The notes under the pieces are model-generated. The model did not search any database. It had not been told where the DNA came from and was given only the letters and a program-made list of their open reading frames with translations. Made by a program: the position numbers and the translations under genes. From assembly GCF_028554725.1 (NCBI RefSeq), contig NC_071667.1:37343501-37407500 (forward strand): DNA of 64,000 bases, in the 5' to 3' direction. Below, piece after piece: positions 47,090 through 58,950 of the stretch. Each line of letters begins with the position of its first letter. Position 1 is the stretch's first letter. Source of the stretch: Zeugodacus cucurbitae. Lineage: Eukaryota; Arthropoda; Insecta; Diptera; Tephritidae.

Positions 47090-47590
47090 TATTAATATAC
47101 AGATGTTGCAGTTCTTTTTTAGGTGCTGAAATGTGCACATTTGTTCCTTTCATACATCGGATTACATCAGGAAATTCTGTTTGATTGCTTATTATTTTAG
47201 TTGTATTTTGCTCTTATACACTTATGCTAAATTTTATATGTTTTCGGCATATTTTCTGTTGCATAAATGTGGTCACTTCTTTAAGAATCGCTAACATTGT
47301 GTTTGAGTTGTGAAATTCCGAAGTCATTGTGACCTTTTTGATAGCTACCTTCAGAATTGGAGAGACATCAGTTGATCGGTTGATGGATTTAAAATGTGGC
47401 CAATAAGTATGAAAATGCTTTGTTTGATCTATTTGAAAATATACAAAATATAGTAAACATAACAAATAACAACATTTGAATCCTTAGCGTACTTCATAAG
47501 TGAAATATCCAAAGGACTGGAACGATCTCTAATTAACCGTCGAATTAATGCGACATTCAAGCTTTCTTCCCGACTCACGAAAAATAATTA
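47090..47590 (-). pseudogene. HARBI1-like (PIF/Harbinger) transposase relic
   Basis: Three minus-strand pieces follow the family order. The N-terminal piece (47450-47590) has Arg-Arg-Leu-Ile-Arg-Asp-Arg. A middle piece (47214-47400) has Arg-Ser-Thr-Asp-Val-Ser-Pro-Ile-Leu-Lys and Lys-Glu-Val-Thr. A piece at 47093-47190 has Phe-Pro-Asp-Val-Ile-Arg-Cys-Met-Lys-Gly-Thr-Asn-Val-His-Ile. In active Harbinger nucleases that last block is Cys-Ile-Asp-Gly-Thr-His; here the first catalytic Asp is Lys. The remaining DDE residues are absent. The gene is dead. Confidence 0.7.
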
Positions 47591-47804
47591 ATAATTACTC
47601 ATTATAGTTCTTTTTTGTATTTTGTTTCAAATAAAATATTTCTGTTCGCGTATTTGTATTGTTAACTGCACAAATTGTCACTCACATTTTAACAGTGCTG
47701 CCAAATACTTACAAAATAATTGTAAACTCAGGGCTGTTATTTGCGTATTCTTGGCAACTGAGATAAATAGCTTATCGTAATAAAAAATCTAGACTCAGTA
47801 GCCA

Positions 47805-47836
47805 CAGAGTGTGAGCTTTCAAAGAGTACGGACGTG
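47805..47836 (+). promoter_or_regulatory. Internal core promoter with DPE-like motif
   Basis: GGACGTG at 47830-47836 matches the fly downstream promoter element consensus and begins at +26 if transcription starts at 47805. Jockey-type LINEs use internal TATA-less promoters with a DPE at about +28. The start nucleotide is uncertain by one or two bases. Confidence 0.6.
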
Positions 47837-48029
47837 TTTAATGCGCTCCGTGAAAACTTTCATAATAAATTAATAATAAAAGCAAAACAAAAAATAAACA
47901 ACCAATAACTTGTGTATTCGAAATTTGAAATGAAAACACAAAACATAAACAAAACAAATTAGTTTAAAATAACAATAAATAACAAACAACATATAAAAGT
48001 GAACAAAACAAACAAATAAAAAAACAAAT

Positions 48030-49508
48030 ATGAGCGCTAGCGCTGCGCAGTCTCAACAGCAAGGTCGTAGGCATTCTCTGAACGCCTACTTCAGCTTTGT
48101 TGAGCCTGCAAAATCTGCTCTCTCAAATAAACAATCAAACGGTGAGAAAGATGAGTCATCGAAGCGCTCAGCCGAGCAGCAGAAGGGATCAGCAGAAACT
48201 GAAAAAAACAGCAAGTGCGCAACATCAACCAAGCAGGTATCAGCAAACGAGCGGACAACAATGGAAAAAACAATGCAAGGTGAGCATGTACCGAAGAGAA
48301 AAGTACAATCTGTACAGACTGGCATTAACCGCTACGTCAACATAAAAAGGAAATCAAGTCCTATCAAGACAGCGGTTAATGCCAAAAAGTTTCAACCCGC
48401 CACGCTTAATACAAATAAGCCTGGAAATTTAAATGGCAACAGATTTGACATACTAAGCAATGGTTTGGACGACGATGCGAAGGGTGCCACCACAGTCGCG
48501 AATGCTAAGCCGCCGCCAATATATTTACGTGAGCGTAGCTCAAATGCACTTGTTGATAAACTCAGTGAAATTGTAGGTACCAACAATTTTCATATCGTGC
48601 CTTTGAAAAAAGGCAAGATTGATGAAACTAAAATACAATCCTACACTGAGAAAAGTTTTATGGATATAGTGAAATTTTTGTCAAATAACAACAAGAATTA
48701 TTATTCTTATCAACTGAAGAGCTCTAAAGGCCTAGTTGTTGTTGTAAAAGGCATTGAGTCTTCGGTAGAATCTAATGATATCAAAGAAGCCCTTGAAGAA
48801 TGCGGCTTTGGAATTAAAAATGTGGTAAATATCTTCAATAGAAATAAAGTACCACAACCAATGTTTAAAATTGAATTGTTGCCAAACTCTAATCCAATAA
48901 AAAAGAATGAAACACACCCAATATACAATTTAAAATATTTACTCCATCGTAGAATTACCGTTGAAGAACCTCATAAAAGAAATGGTCCGGTACAATGCAC
49001 TAACTGCCAAGAGTATGGGCATACCAAATCATATTGCACTCTACGCAGTGTTTGTGTGGTATGTGGTGATTTGCACCCAACATCAAAATGCACTCTTAAA
49101 AAAGAGGATACAAATAAAAAATGCAGTAACTGTGGAGGAAATCATACTGCTAACTACAGGGGCTGCCCTGTATATAAAGACTTGAAATCAAAATTGTCAC
49201 TGGGAATTCAAGCTCGTCGTAACCAAATGTTGAATATCCCTCGTAACGAAAATGTAGTAATTACAGACCAGAGTTCGAAACCTGGTAATTCTAAGGATAT
49301 ATTTGTCCAGGGAAGCTATGCAAATGTGGTAAAAGGCAACGCTGTGCAAATGCAACAACCACAAAATCCACCAAGTGGAGGTATTGAAAATATGATTCTA
49401 AATCTGACTCAATGTATGACACAATTCATGTCTACGATGCAAAACATGATCCAAGATTTGATCAAATCTCAAAATCAAATGTTACAAACTTTATTATCTA
49501 AAAAATGA
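48030..49508 (+). CDS. Jockey ORF1, gag-like nucleic-acid-binding protein
   Basis: 492 residues, uninterrupted. A basic, Lys/Ser-rich N-terminal half leads into a conserved central domain and then three cysteine knuckles at about residues 322-386: one CX2CX4HX4C, one CX2CX3HX4C and one CX2CX3HX6C. The C-terminus is Gln/Met-rich. The protein would bind element RNA and accompany it to target DNA, as known for Jockey gag proteins. The start ATG at 48030 follows an A-rich leader. The stop TGA overlaps the ORF2 start as ATGA, implying termination-reinitiation or a similar mechanism for ORF2. Confidence 0.93.
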   Translation: MSASAAQSQQQGRRHSLNAYFSFVEPAKSALSNKQSNGEKDESSKRSAEQQKGSAETEKNSKCATSTKQVSANERTTMEKTMQGEHVPKRKVQSVQTGINRYVNIKRKSSPIKTAVNAKKFQPATLNTNKPGNLNGNRFDILSNGLDDDAKGATTVANAKPPPIYLRERSSNALVDKLSEIVGTNNFHIVPLKKGKIDETKIQSYTEKSFMDIVKFLSNNNKNYYSYQLKSSKGLVVVVKGIESSVESNDIKEALEECGFGIKNVVNIFNRNKVPQPMFKIELLPNSNPIKKNETHPIYNLKYLLHRRITVEEPHKRNGPVQCTNCQEYGHTKSYCTLRSVCVVCGDLHPTSKCTLKKEDTNKKCSNCGGNHTANYRGCPVYKDLKSKLSLGIQARRNQMLNIPRNENVVITDQSSKPGNSKDIFVQGSYANVVKGNAVQMQQPQNPPSGGIENMILNLTQCMTQFMSTMQNMIQDLIKSQNQMLQTLLSKK

Positions 49509-52165
49509 GTATACTAAATATTTGTATATGGAATGCCAACGGTGTAAATCAACACAAACTGGAGTTAATACGATTTCTGACTGAAAAAAACATAGATGTT
49601 ATGCTGATATCAGAAACTCATTTAACAAATAAAAACAATTTCTTTATAGCGGGATATAGACTTCATGTTACAAATCATCCAGATGGAAAGGCGCACGGTG
49701 GAACAGCAGTATTGGTTAGAAATCGGCTAAACCACCATGCTTTAGAACCACATGCTACAGCGCAGCTACAAGCTACAACAATATCATTGAAAAATCGAGG
49801 CTCTGACCTCAATCTGACGGCTATATACTGTCCACCTCGTTTTAAAATTACAGACTGCGAATTTAAAGATTTTTTTGGAACGCTAGGTCCAAGATTTCTA
49901 GCTGGTGGTGATTATAATGCAAAACACATGTACTGGGGTCACGTCTTATTAATCCGAAAGGACGACAGCTGTACTATACTATTATAAATAAGCACAATAA
50001 CCTTGATATAATATCTCCTGGTAAGCCGACATACTGGCCCAGTGATAGAAACAAAATACCAGACTTAATAGATTTTGCTGTAGTCAAAAATATATATAGA
50101 TCGCTAATAACAGCAGATACATGTACAGACTTATCTTCAGATCATTCTCCTGTACTAATAAAGTTACTCGAACAGCCCATGATAGTTGAGCCAAAAGTAT
50201 CTCTAACATCTTTTAAAACTAACTGGTTGAAATATAGAAAATATATCAGTAGCCACATTAATATCGATTTAAAAATAAGTACAGGAAGAGACATTGATGA
50301 AAGCGTAATGGAATTCAATGATGTAATAACAAATGCAGCTGCCTTGGCAACACCTAAAAGAAAAGTTAAGGTTTTTAGAAACATGACTAATAATGAAATA
50401 GAAAAGCTTGTAAATGAGAAAAGGCAAGCGAGACGTGAATGGCAGTTAAGTCGTTCCCCTTCAACTCTGCGTCAACTGAAATCGGCTGTACGTAAGTTAA
50501 AAAAGCACTTAAACGCGATGAAGAATACAATACTGAAAATTATATAAAGCACCTGTGTCCAAATTCTAGCAAGAAAAACTCCCTTTGGAAAGCCCAAAAG
50601 TATTTTAAGCCTCCAGTAGATTCCAAGATGCCTATAAGACAGTCGAATGGTAATTGGGCGCGCAGTAATGAGGAAAAGGCAAATTGCTTTTCTTTGTAAA
50701 TCACCTTGAAAAGGTATTTCAACCCAATGTACCAAAAAACAACTTTAAGTTGCCAACTTTGCCCAATATTGCAAACGAGTCAAGCGTGTCTATTAGGACG
50801 TCTACTTATGAAATTATCAAGATCCTAAAAGAGCTAAATCCGAAAAAGTCTTCAGGACACGAAAATATTACTCCAAAAATGTTAATTGAGTTGCCAAATA
50901 TTGCTATATCAGTGCTCTCTTTGCTCTTTAATGCAATTCTTGGTTTCGGGTACTATCCAATTTCGTGGAAAAAGTGGCAGATCATCATGATAGATAAACC
51001 TGGAAAAGACTTAGCACAACCATCTTCCTACAGACCAATAAGTCTCTTACCATGTCTTTCCAAAATATTCGAAAAAGTTTTACTATCAAAAATGTCTCCT
51101 TTCCTCCACGAAAATAATATAATACCAACCCATCAATTCGGGTTTCGTGCTAAACATGGCACAGTAGAGCAAGTGAATAGAATTACAAACGAAATCAGGA
51201 AAGCATTCGAGCACAGAGAGTACTGTTCAGCTATTTTTCTCGATGTAGCTCAGGCGTTCGATAAGGTCTGGCATGAAGGCCTTTTATGGAAAATCAAAAA
51301 CGTTTTACCTTACGAATTGCATAAAACATTGGAGTCATATTTAAGAAATAGGAAATTTACGGTTAAAGTAGCAGATTTTATATCAGAAGAACGAGCAATA
51401 AGGGCCGGTGTACCTCAGGGCAGTGTATTAGGCCCCACTCTGTACATAATATATACAGCAGACCTTCCAATAGCTAACAACGTATTGACATCCACTTTTG
51501 CGGATGACACAGCCATAGTAAGCCGAAACAAATGCCCCATTAGAGCATCAAGAGTATTAGAGGAGCACTTAACTTGTGTCGAAGAATGGCTAGCCAACTG
51601 GCGTATAAAAATTAATGAGCAAAAATGCAAGCATGTTACATTTTCTCTAAGGCCAGAAACATGTCGGACAATTAAAATAAACAATGTATTAGTACCCCAA
51701 GCGAATGAAGTAACTTATCTTGGGATTCACCTGGATCGAAGGCTTACGTGGCGGAAACATATAGCGAGTAAAGTAACTTGCATGAAGTTAAGAGCAGCAA
51801 ATTTAAATTGGCTTCTAAACAAAAATTCTAAACTTAGCCTAGACAACAAAGTCCTGTTATACAATGCAATCATAAAACCGATTTGGATGTATGGTATTCA
51901 ACTGTGGGGTACGACCTGTGCAACCAACATTGATATAATTCAGAGATTCCAATCTAAAATGCTTAGAACAATAACGGGTTCACCATGGTACATGCGTAAT
52001 GAAAATATCCATAAGGATCTTGATATTCCTATGGTAAAGAAGGAAATAGAGGACAGCAGAAAGAAATATATTTCTAAACTTCGTGAACATCCAAACCCAT
52101 TGGCAAACGCCTTGGTACATTCCAATCAAACTCGTTTAAAAAGAAGAGATCTACCTGCCTACTAA
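49505..52165 (+). pseudogene. Jockey ORF2, endonuclease-reverse transcriptase, frameshifted
   Basis: The frame starts at the ATGA overlap. The N-terminal AP-type endonuclease shows Trp-Asn-Ala-Asn-Gly, Ser-Glu-Thr-His and Gly-Asp-Tyr-Asn-Ala-Lys-His; its end at about 50137 has Ser-Ser-Asp-His-Ser-Pro. A 1-bp loss near 49937 (GGGGTC here, GGGGCTC in the second copy) breaks the frame. Another shift is near 50500 and a third near 50690, where a few bases are extra relative to copy 2. From about 50696 to 52165 the RT is open, with Tyr-Arg-Pro-Ile-Ser-Leu-Leu-Pro, Phe-Leu-Asp-Val-Ala-Gln-Ala-Phe-Asp, Gly-Val-Pro-Gln-Gly-Ser and the Phe-Ala-Asp-Asp active site. Confidence 0.92.
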
Positions 52166-52449
52166 AGAGCAACGTTCTGCCAAAAAGCTCAAACACATTC
52201 TTGAGCTTACTTAGTTGTAAATAGATTTAAGATTTTAATACTTATTGTTAGGCTTTAAACAAATCAGATTCAATAAATAAAGAAATATTGAAAAAAAAAA
52301 AAACTCAGTAGCCAAGGCTACTATAATGGCGATTATTCGCCAGTAGCTTTACACAATTGAGGTGTATATTTCACACATATTACACAATTTATAATATTAT
52401 AATTATATATTATATATTACAATAAAAATAAATAATAATACAATTCAAG

Positions 52450-55400
52450 TGATCAAAACACAAGTGCACAACAACAAAACAGCAGACGACAGCAAGCAAG
52501 CAGGTACCAGCAAACGAGCGGACACCAAAGGGAAAAACAATGCAAGGTGAGCATGTATCAAAAAGAAAAACACCATCTGTACAGATTGGTATTGACCGCT
52601 ACGTCAATATTAAAAGGAAATTAAGTCCCTTAAAGTCAGCGGTCAATTCCAAAAAACCAACCCTCAACGCTTGATACAAATAAGCCAGGAACTTTAAATG
52701 GCAACAGACTTGCCATACTAAACAATGGATCGAACGACGATGCGAAGGGTACCACCACAGTCGTGAATGCCAAGCCGCCGCCAATATATTTGCGAGAGCG
52801 TAGCTCAAATGTACTCGTTGCAAAACTAAGTGAAATTGTAGGTACTAACAATTTTCATATAGTGCCTTTGAAAAAAGGCAATATAGATGAAACTAAATCA
52901 CAACCCTACACTGAGAAAAGTTTTATGTATATAGTGAAATTTTTGTCAAATAACAATAAAAACTATTATTCTTATCAACTGAAGAGCTCGAAAGGCCTAG
53001 TTGTTGTTGTAAATGGCATAGTCTTCGGTAGAATCTAATGATGTCAAAGAAGCCCTTGTAGAATGCGGCTTTGGAATTAAAAATGTGGTAAATATCTTCA
53101 ATAGAAATATGGTACCACAACGAATGTTCAAAATCGAATTGTTGTCAAACTCTAATCCAATTAAAAGGAATGAAACCCATCCAATATACAACTTAAAATA
53201 TTTGTTACATCGTAGAATTACCGTTGAAGAACCTCATAAAAGAAATGGACTGGTACACCAACTGCCAAGAGTATGGGCGTACCAAGTCTTATTGCACTCT
53301 ACCCAGTGTTTGCGTGGTATGTGGTGATTTACACCCTACTTCAAAATGTACTCTTAAAAAAGAGGATACAAATAAAAAATGCAGTAATTGTGGAATAAAT
53401 CACACTGCTAACTACAGGGTGCTGCCCTGTATATAAAGACTTGAAATCAAAATTGTTACTGTGAATTCAAGCTCGTCGTAACCAAATGATGAATATACCT
53501 CGTAACGAAAATGTAGAAATTACAGATCAGAATTCGAAACCTGGTAATTCTAAGAATAGTCTTACCCAAGGAAGTTATGCAAATGTGCTAAAAGGTAGCG
53601 TTGTGCAAATGCAACAACCGCGAAATCCACCAAATGGAGGTATTGAAAATATAATTCTAAATCTTACTCAATGTATGACACAATTTATGTCTAGCATGCA
53701 AAACATGATCCAAGATTTAATCAAATCACAAAACCAAATGCTACAGACCTTATTATCTAAAAAATGAGTATACTAAATATTTGTATATGGAATCCCAACG
53801 GTATAATCCAACACAAACTGGAGATAATACGATTTCTGACTGAAAAAAGCATACTACTACTGTCAGAAACTCAATTAACAAATATGAACAATTTCTTTAT
53901 ACCAGGATATGTACTGGGGCTCACGTCTTATTAATCTGAAAGGACGGCAGCTCTATTACACTATTATAAATAAGCACAATAACCTTGATATAATATCTCC
54001 TGGTAAGCCGACATACTGGCCCAGTGATAGAAACAAAATGCTGTAGTTAAATATATAGATAGATCGCTAATAACAGTAGACACATATACTGACTTATCTG
54101 CTGATTATTCTCCTGTACTAATAAAGTTATGCGGACAGCACATGATAGTTGAGCCGAAAGTTTCTCTAATAACTCATAAAACAAACTGGTTGAAATATAG
54201 AAAATATATCAGTAGCCACATTAACATAGATTTAAAAATAAATACAGGAAGATATATTGATAACGGTATAGAAGAATTTAATGATGTAGTAACTAATGCA
54301 GCTGTCTTGGCAATACCAAAAAGAAACATTAAGGTTTTTATAAAAATCACTAATAATGAAATAGAAAAGCTTGTGAACGAAAAAAGGCGAGCTAGACACG
54401 AATGGCAGATACATCGCTCTCTGAATACAGCACTGTAAATTATATAAAGAAACTGTGTCTAAATTCTAGCAAGCAAATCTCTCTTTGGAAAGCCCAGAAG
54501 TATTTAACCCACCGGTAAATTCCAACATGCCTATAAGACAGTCATATGGTAATTGGGCACGAAGTAATGAGGAAAAGGCAAATTGCTTTGCAAATCACCT
54601 AGAAAAAGTATTTTAATCTAATTGCCCAAAGAACAATTTTAAGTTGCCAACTTTGCCCAATACCGCATGTCTATTAGGACGTCTACTTCTGAAATTACTA
54701 GGATAATAAAAGAACTAAATCCGAAAAAGGCTTCAGGACACGATAATATTACTCCAAAAATGTTAATTGAGTTACCAAATATTGCAAAACAGTGCTCTCC
54801 TTGCTCTTTAATGCAATTCTTGGTTTCGGGTACTATCCAATTTCGCGGAAAAAGTCGCAGATTATTATGATAGGTAAAGAACGAGCAATAAGGGTTGGTG
54901 TATCTCAGGGCAGTGTGTTAGGCCCAACTGTACATAATATATACTGCAGACATTCCAACAGCTAATAACATATTGACATCCACTTTTGCGGATGACACAG
55001 CTCTAGTAAGCCGAAACAATTCCCTATCAGAGCATCAAGAGTATTAGAAGAGCACTTAACTTTAGTCGAAGAATGGCCAGCCAACTGGCATATAAATATT
55101 AATGATAAAATTCAAACATGTTACATTTTCGCTAAGATCAGAAACGTGTCGGACAGTTAAAATAAACAATGTGCTAGTACCCCAAGGGAATGAAGTAACT
55201 TATCTTGCAATTCACCTGGATCGAAGGCTCATGTGGCGGAAACATATAGCGAGTAAAATAACATGCATGAAATTAAGAGCAGCAAATTTAAATTGGCTTT
55301 TAAACAAAAATTCTAAACTAAGCCTAGACAACAAAGTCCTGTTACACAATGCAATCATAAAACCGATTTGGATGTATGTGCAACCAACATTGATATAATT

Positions 55401-55755
55401 CAGAGATTCCAATCTAAAATTCTTAGAACAATCACACGGGTTCACCATGGTACATGCGTAACGAAAATATTCATAGATCTTGATATTCCTATGGTAAAGA
55501 AGGAAATAGAGGACAGCAGAAAGAAATATATATCTAAACTTCGTGAATATCCAAACCCATTGGCAAATGCATTGGTACATTCCTGCAATCAAACACGTTT
55601 AAAAAGGAGAGATCTACCAGCCTATTAGAGAGCACCGTTCTACCAAAACAGCTCAAACACATTCCTGAGCTTTTTTAGATGTAAATAGATTTAAGATTTT
55701 ATTACTTATTGTTAGGCTTTAAACAAAGCAGATTCAATAAATAAAGAAATATGTA
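52450..55755 (+). mobile_element. Second Jockey copy, 5'-truncated and decayed
   Basis: It runs parallel to 48180-52290 with scattered substitutions and indels. ORF1 pieces with cysteine knuckles are at 52763-53767, in several frames. The ATGA ORF1/ORF2 overlap is preserved near 53764. The endonuclease is internally deleted near 53905, and the RT lacks about 460 bp between 54875 and 54885, removing most of the palm; the piece with Phe-Ala-Asp-Asp follows at about 54985. The 3' end has AATAAATAAAG. It is non-functional and older than the neighbouring copy. Confidence 0.9.
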
Positions 55756-56354
55756 TAATAAAAAAAAATATTACACAATTTATGAAATCAAACAAGATTA
55801 TTGTAAATAATAATATTTGAAACTTGATTTTATACCGACGAAATTAAAGATAGTGTCTGTAAATCACTTGTTTCGTGGCTCTCTCTATATAGAAGGATAT
55901 TAATAACATAAAAATCTAGATGTATTAATATGATCAAACTAATATTTATAATTGCAAGAGTACCTAAACGCTGCACCTTTATAATTTGAGAATATAAAAA
56001 TCACTATTCAGATCCTTCAGAGTTATTAATACTGCCCAACTTCAACAGAAGATACTTAAATGTACAAAAATCTGGTAATTCAATGACGAATATATAAATT
56101 TATTTTAATATATTAAACAACGATTTTCAATTTAAATGATTATCATAGATTTTCGTGTCTCTATACCTGTAACTATATTCCGAAGCCTTACACTATTCGA
56201 GGTTAGGGAATTAGTAGTAATCGAGAGCAGATGTTTTCGCTTGGGAAAATCCGACGGGAAAAATATTATGTAATTGTTAATTTTATATTTCTTTAGCCAG
56301 TTTCTAAAAAAAATTGCTATATTATTCATACTTATATCGGTGTGGTTGACTTGT
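55756..56354. other. Intron 1 segment without recognised features
   Basis: AT-rich, no coding frame, no clear repeats seen. Confidence 0.4.
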
Positions 56355-56605
56355 ATATATGTGATTGGCGTTGCAACCGTCAATACTTCGCGGTTCGGCG
56401 CCAGTTGGAGATCCCAAGTGTAACCAAGTCGCTCTCCACCTGGTCCCTCCAACGGAGTGGAGGCCTTCCCCTTCCTCGGCTTCCTCCGGCGGGTACTGCA
56501 TCGACCACTTTCAGGGCTGGAATGTTTTCGTCCATTCGGACAACATGACCTAGCCAGCGTAGCCGCTATCTTTTTATTCGCTGAACTATGTCAATGTCGT
56601 CGTGT
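56355..56605 (-). mobile_element. RTE LINE 3'-end fragment
   Basis: In reverse complement it matches the C-terminal coding end and 3' tail of the plus-strand RTE at 32400-32638: the Gly-Arg-Pro-Pro-Leu-Arg-Trp-like segment and AACGCCAATCACATA. The tail here is a short CATATA run. Confidence 0.8.
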
Positions 56606-56689
56606 TTGACATAGCAGTGCAATATATTCCTTTTCATTACATTAAAAGAAATGAAGCAACCCCTGTCAATTACTACAATATGTTGTCCG

Positions 56690-58950
56690 AATAGGCACAA
56701 AATCCTCGTTGATAAATATAAATAACTTTTTAATACGCACACAGACATATTTATTATGGGAGGCTACTTTAATGCAAGGCATGTCGCGACAAACGACAGC
56801 TAAAGTGCGAGATTTATTCTAGGCAGCTCAAGAAACGGGGAGCAAGTTTGTATCGAGCGGAACACAAACTTACTAGCCAATGGATACCAACAAAGTACCA
56901 GATGTTACCAGATATTACTAAAAAAATATCTTGAAATTTCATCGAAATAAATAGTTGGCTAGATCTACGCCCTCATCACTCCTCAATAAATTTTACAATA
57001 AGTGAAACAGTCATTAAAAGAGATCTCAATTTAAAACTATACAACGAAAATGCGGACAGGACTTCGTTCAAAAAACACTTCAGACTAAAATAAACTGTCC
57101 ACAAATCACTACATTTGAACATCTAGAGCTAGAAGTTGACACATTTATTAAAGAAATTCAACAAGCTGATTAGGAGTTAAAGCGGAAAATTATAGGTTCA
57201 AATTACCCTAAAGAAATAAGAAATCTTCGAAATCACTTCCCCCAGTAGTATTCAACCAGATCATGGAACAATTACAGCAATCACCATTTGTGAACTTAAA
57301 AATTAAATTAACAAGTATGGAAAGGCTAAGTTCGGGTGTAACCGAACATTTTATACTCTCGCAATTTATTGAAGAAATTTCATTAAGATAACGCACAAAT
57401 TTACCCATAAATTCGGCATAAAGTTTAATAGAATAACGAAAATCGTCATATATAGATAAGAGGGCTGAGGTAATTCCTGAACCGATTTCATTCAATTTCA
57501 CCAGCAAGGGACACTATATCCAATACTATACGCTCACTTAATTTTGCTAAGATATATCACATATTAACCAATACATATATGCGTAATAAAGCCTAACGAA
57601 TTCTTGAAAAACCTATAATTAAGTATATGGGAGCTAGGAGATGTTGTGACCCGATTTTAATAATTTTTGGAACAGAGACACACTATTGGAAGAAAACAAT
57701 TTCCTCTGAATTACATTAAATTAGCTGAGAGATTTACCCATATTTTCGGTTAAAATTTAACCTTAGGCGCTGAGTTCAACATGTTCGATATCTGGGGCCT
57801 TGAAAATTTATAGTCCGTTTTCGACAATTTTTTCACAAGTGATGCCACTGATCATATACTGTATTTGTGTAAAGTTTTATTTCGCTATCATCATTGGTTC
57901 CTAATGTATATATTATAAAGTGAAGGATTCAGATGGAATTCAAAATTGAGTTATAAAGAAAGTAGTCGTGGTTGTGAACCGATTTCATCCATTTTCCACA
58001 CATGTCATCAGGGTGTCAATAAAATATTATATACCGAATTTCATTGAAATCTGTCGAGTAGTTCCTGAGATATGGTTTTTGACCCATAAGTGGGCGATGC
58101 CACGCCCATTTTCCATTTTTTAAAAGATCTCAGTGTTTCTGACGTTTCTCGTTAGTGAGTTAACGAACTTTTAGTCATTTTTAACCTAACCTTTGTATGG
58201 GAGGTGGGCGTGGTTATTATACGATTTCTTTCATTTTTGGACTGTATAAGGAAACGGCTAAAAGAAACGACTGCAGAAAGTTTGGTTTATATAGCTTTAT
58301 TGGTTTGCAAGATATATACAAAAACATATTTGGGGGCGGGGTCACGCCCACTTTTCCAAAAAAAATAACATTCAAATGTGCCCCTCCCTAACGCGATCCT
58401 ATGTTCCAATTTTATTTTCATAACTTTATTTATGGCTTAGTTATAGCTCTTTATGTGTTTTTGGTTATCGCCATTTTGTGGGCGTGGCAGTGGTCCGATT
58501 CCGCCCATCTTCGAACTTAACCTTCTTATGGTGCCAAGGAACACGTGTTCCAAGTTTCATCAAGATATCTTAATTTTTACTCAAGTTACAGCTTGCACGG
58601 ACGGACAGACGGACGGACGGACAGACAGACATCCGGATTTGAACTTTACTCGTCACCCTGATCACTTTTGTATATATAACCCTATATCTAACTCGTTTAG
58701 TTTTAGGACTTACAAACAACCGTTATGTGGACAAAACTATAATACTCTCTTTAGCAACTTTTGTTGCGAGAGTATAAAAATCTTAACGTTAAGAAAGCAG
58801 CTGGATTCGATCTAATTACAACTGAAGTGTTAAAGCAGTTACCATACAAAAGATTATTAAATCTTACCTATATTTTAAATACATTAATCCGTAGTAAATT
58901 TAACCAAGTAATGGAGAAGAAAACAACTGGTTCATGTGAATTTTAGAAAC
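56690..58950 (+). mobile_element. Old Jockey-like LINE relic, split by repeat copy F
   Basis: Left of the insertion are traces of the endonuclease: Met-Gly-Gly-Tyr-Phe-Asn-Ala-Arg-His at about 56757, where the active form would have Gly-Gly-Asp-Phe-Asn. The linker up to about 57300 follows. Right of the insertion (58780-58945) is the N-terminal RT segment with Lys-Lys-Ala-Ala-Gly-Phe-Asp-Leu-Ile-Thr. There are many stops and frameshifts. It differs from the two Jockey copies upstream, so it is another family. Confidence 0.65.
57316..58778 (+). repeat. Hairpin-ended interspersed repeat, copy F (most complete, 1.46 kb)
   Basis: The left end is AGTATGGAAAGGCTAAGTTC with hairpin TTCGGGTGTAACCGAA. 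The right end is hairpin ATACTCTCTTTAGCAAC...GTTGCGAGAGTAT. The interior includes TTTGACCCATAAGTGGGCGA, GGGAGGTGGGCGTGGTTATT, TTTTGTGGGCGTGGCAGTGG and GGACGGACAGACGGACGGAC. It is used here as the reference for the family. No convincing protein is encoded; frames of 64 and 120 codons inside are low-complexity. Confidence 0.85.

Larger units (their letters stand above)
47805..52302 (+). mobile_element. Near full-length Jockey-clade LINE with 12-bp TSD
   Basis: Target duplication ACTCAGTAGCCA lies at 47793-47804 and 52303-52314. The element has a 225-bp 5' UTR, ORF1 (gag-like), ORF2 (endonuclease plus RT), a short 3' UTR with AATAAATAAAG and an A-run of about 12. ORF1 is intact; ORF2 has three frame disruptions. 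The size of about 4.5 kb is usual for the clade. Intact TSD and long frames indicate a recent insertion, though the copy is no longer autonomous. Confidence 0.93.
46690..52346 (-). mobile_element. Harbinger-type relic split by a Jockey insertion
   Basis: GGCTACTGGCGAAT at about 46690 is mirrored by ATTCGCCAGTAGC ending at about 52346. Between them lie a degraded HARBI1-like transposase (47090-47590, minus) and a complete Jockey insertion (47805-52302) with target duplication. Without the Jockey it would be about 1.15 kb. The ends are imperfect and no target duplication was found, so the boundaries are tentative. Confidence 0.45.

Noticed and set aside
58197..58815. Frames of 64 and 120 codons in repeat copy F, with similar ones in copies B, D and E
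   Set aside because: They follow non-coding repeat blocks such as the GGACGGACAGAC run. Frames are not preserved between copies.
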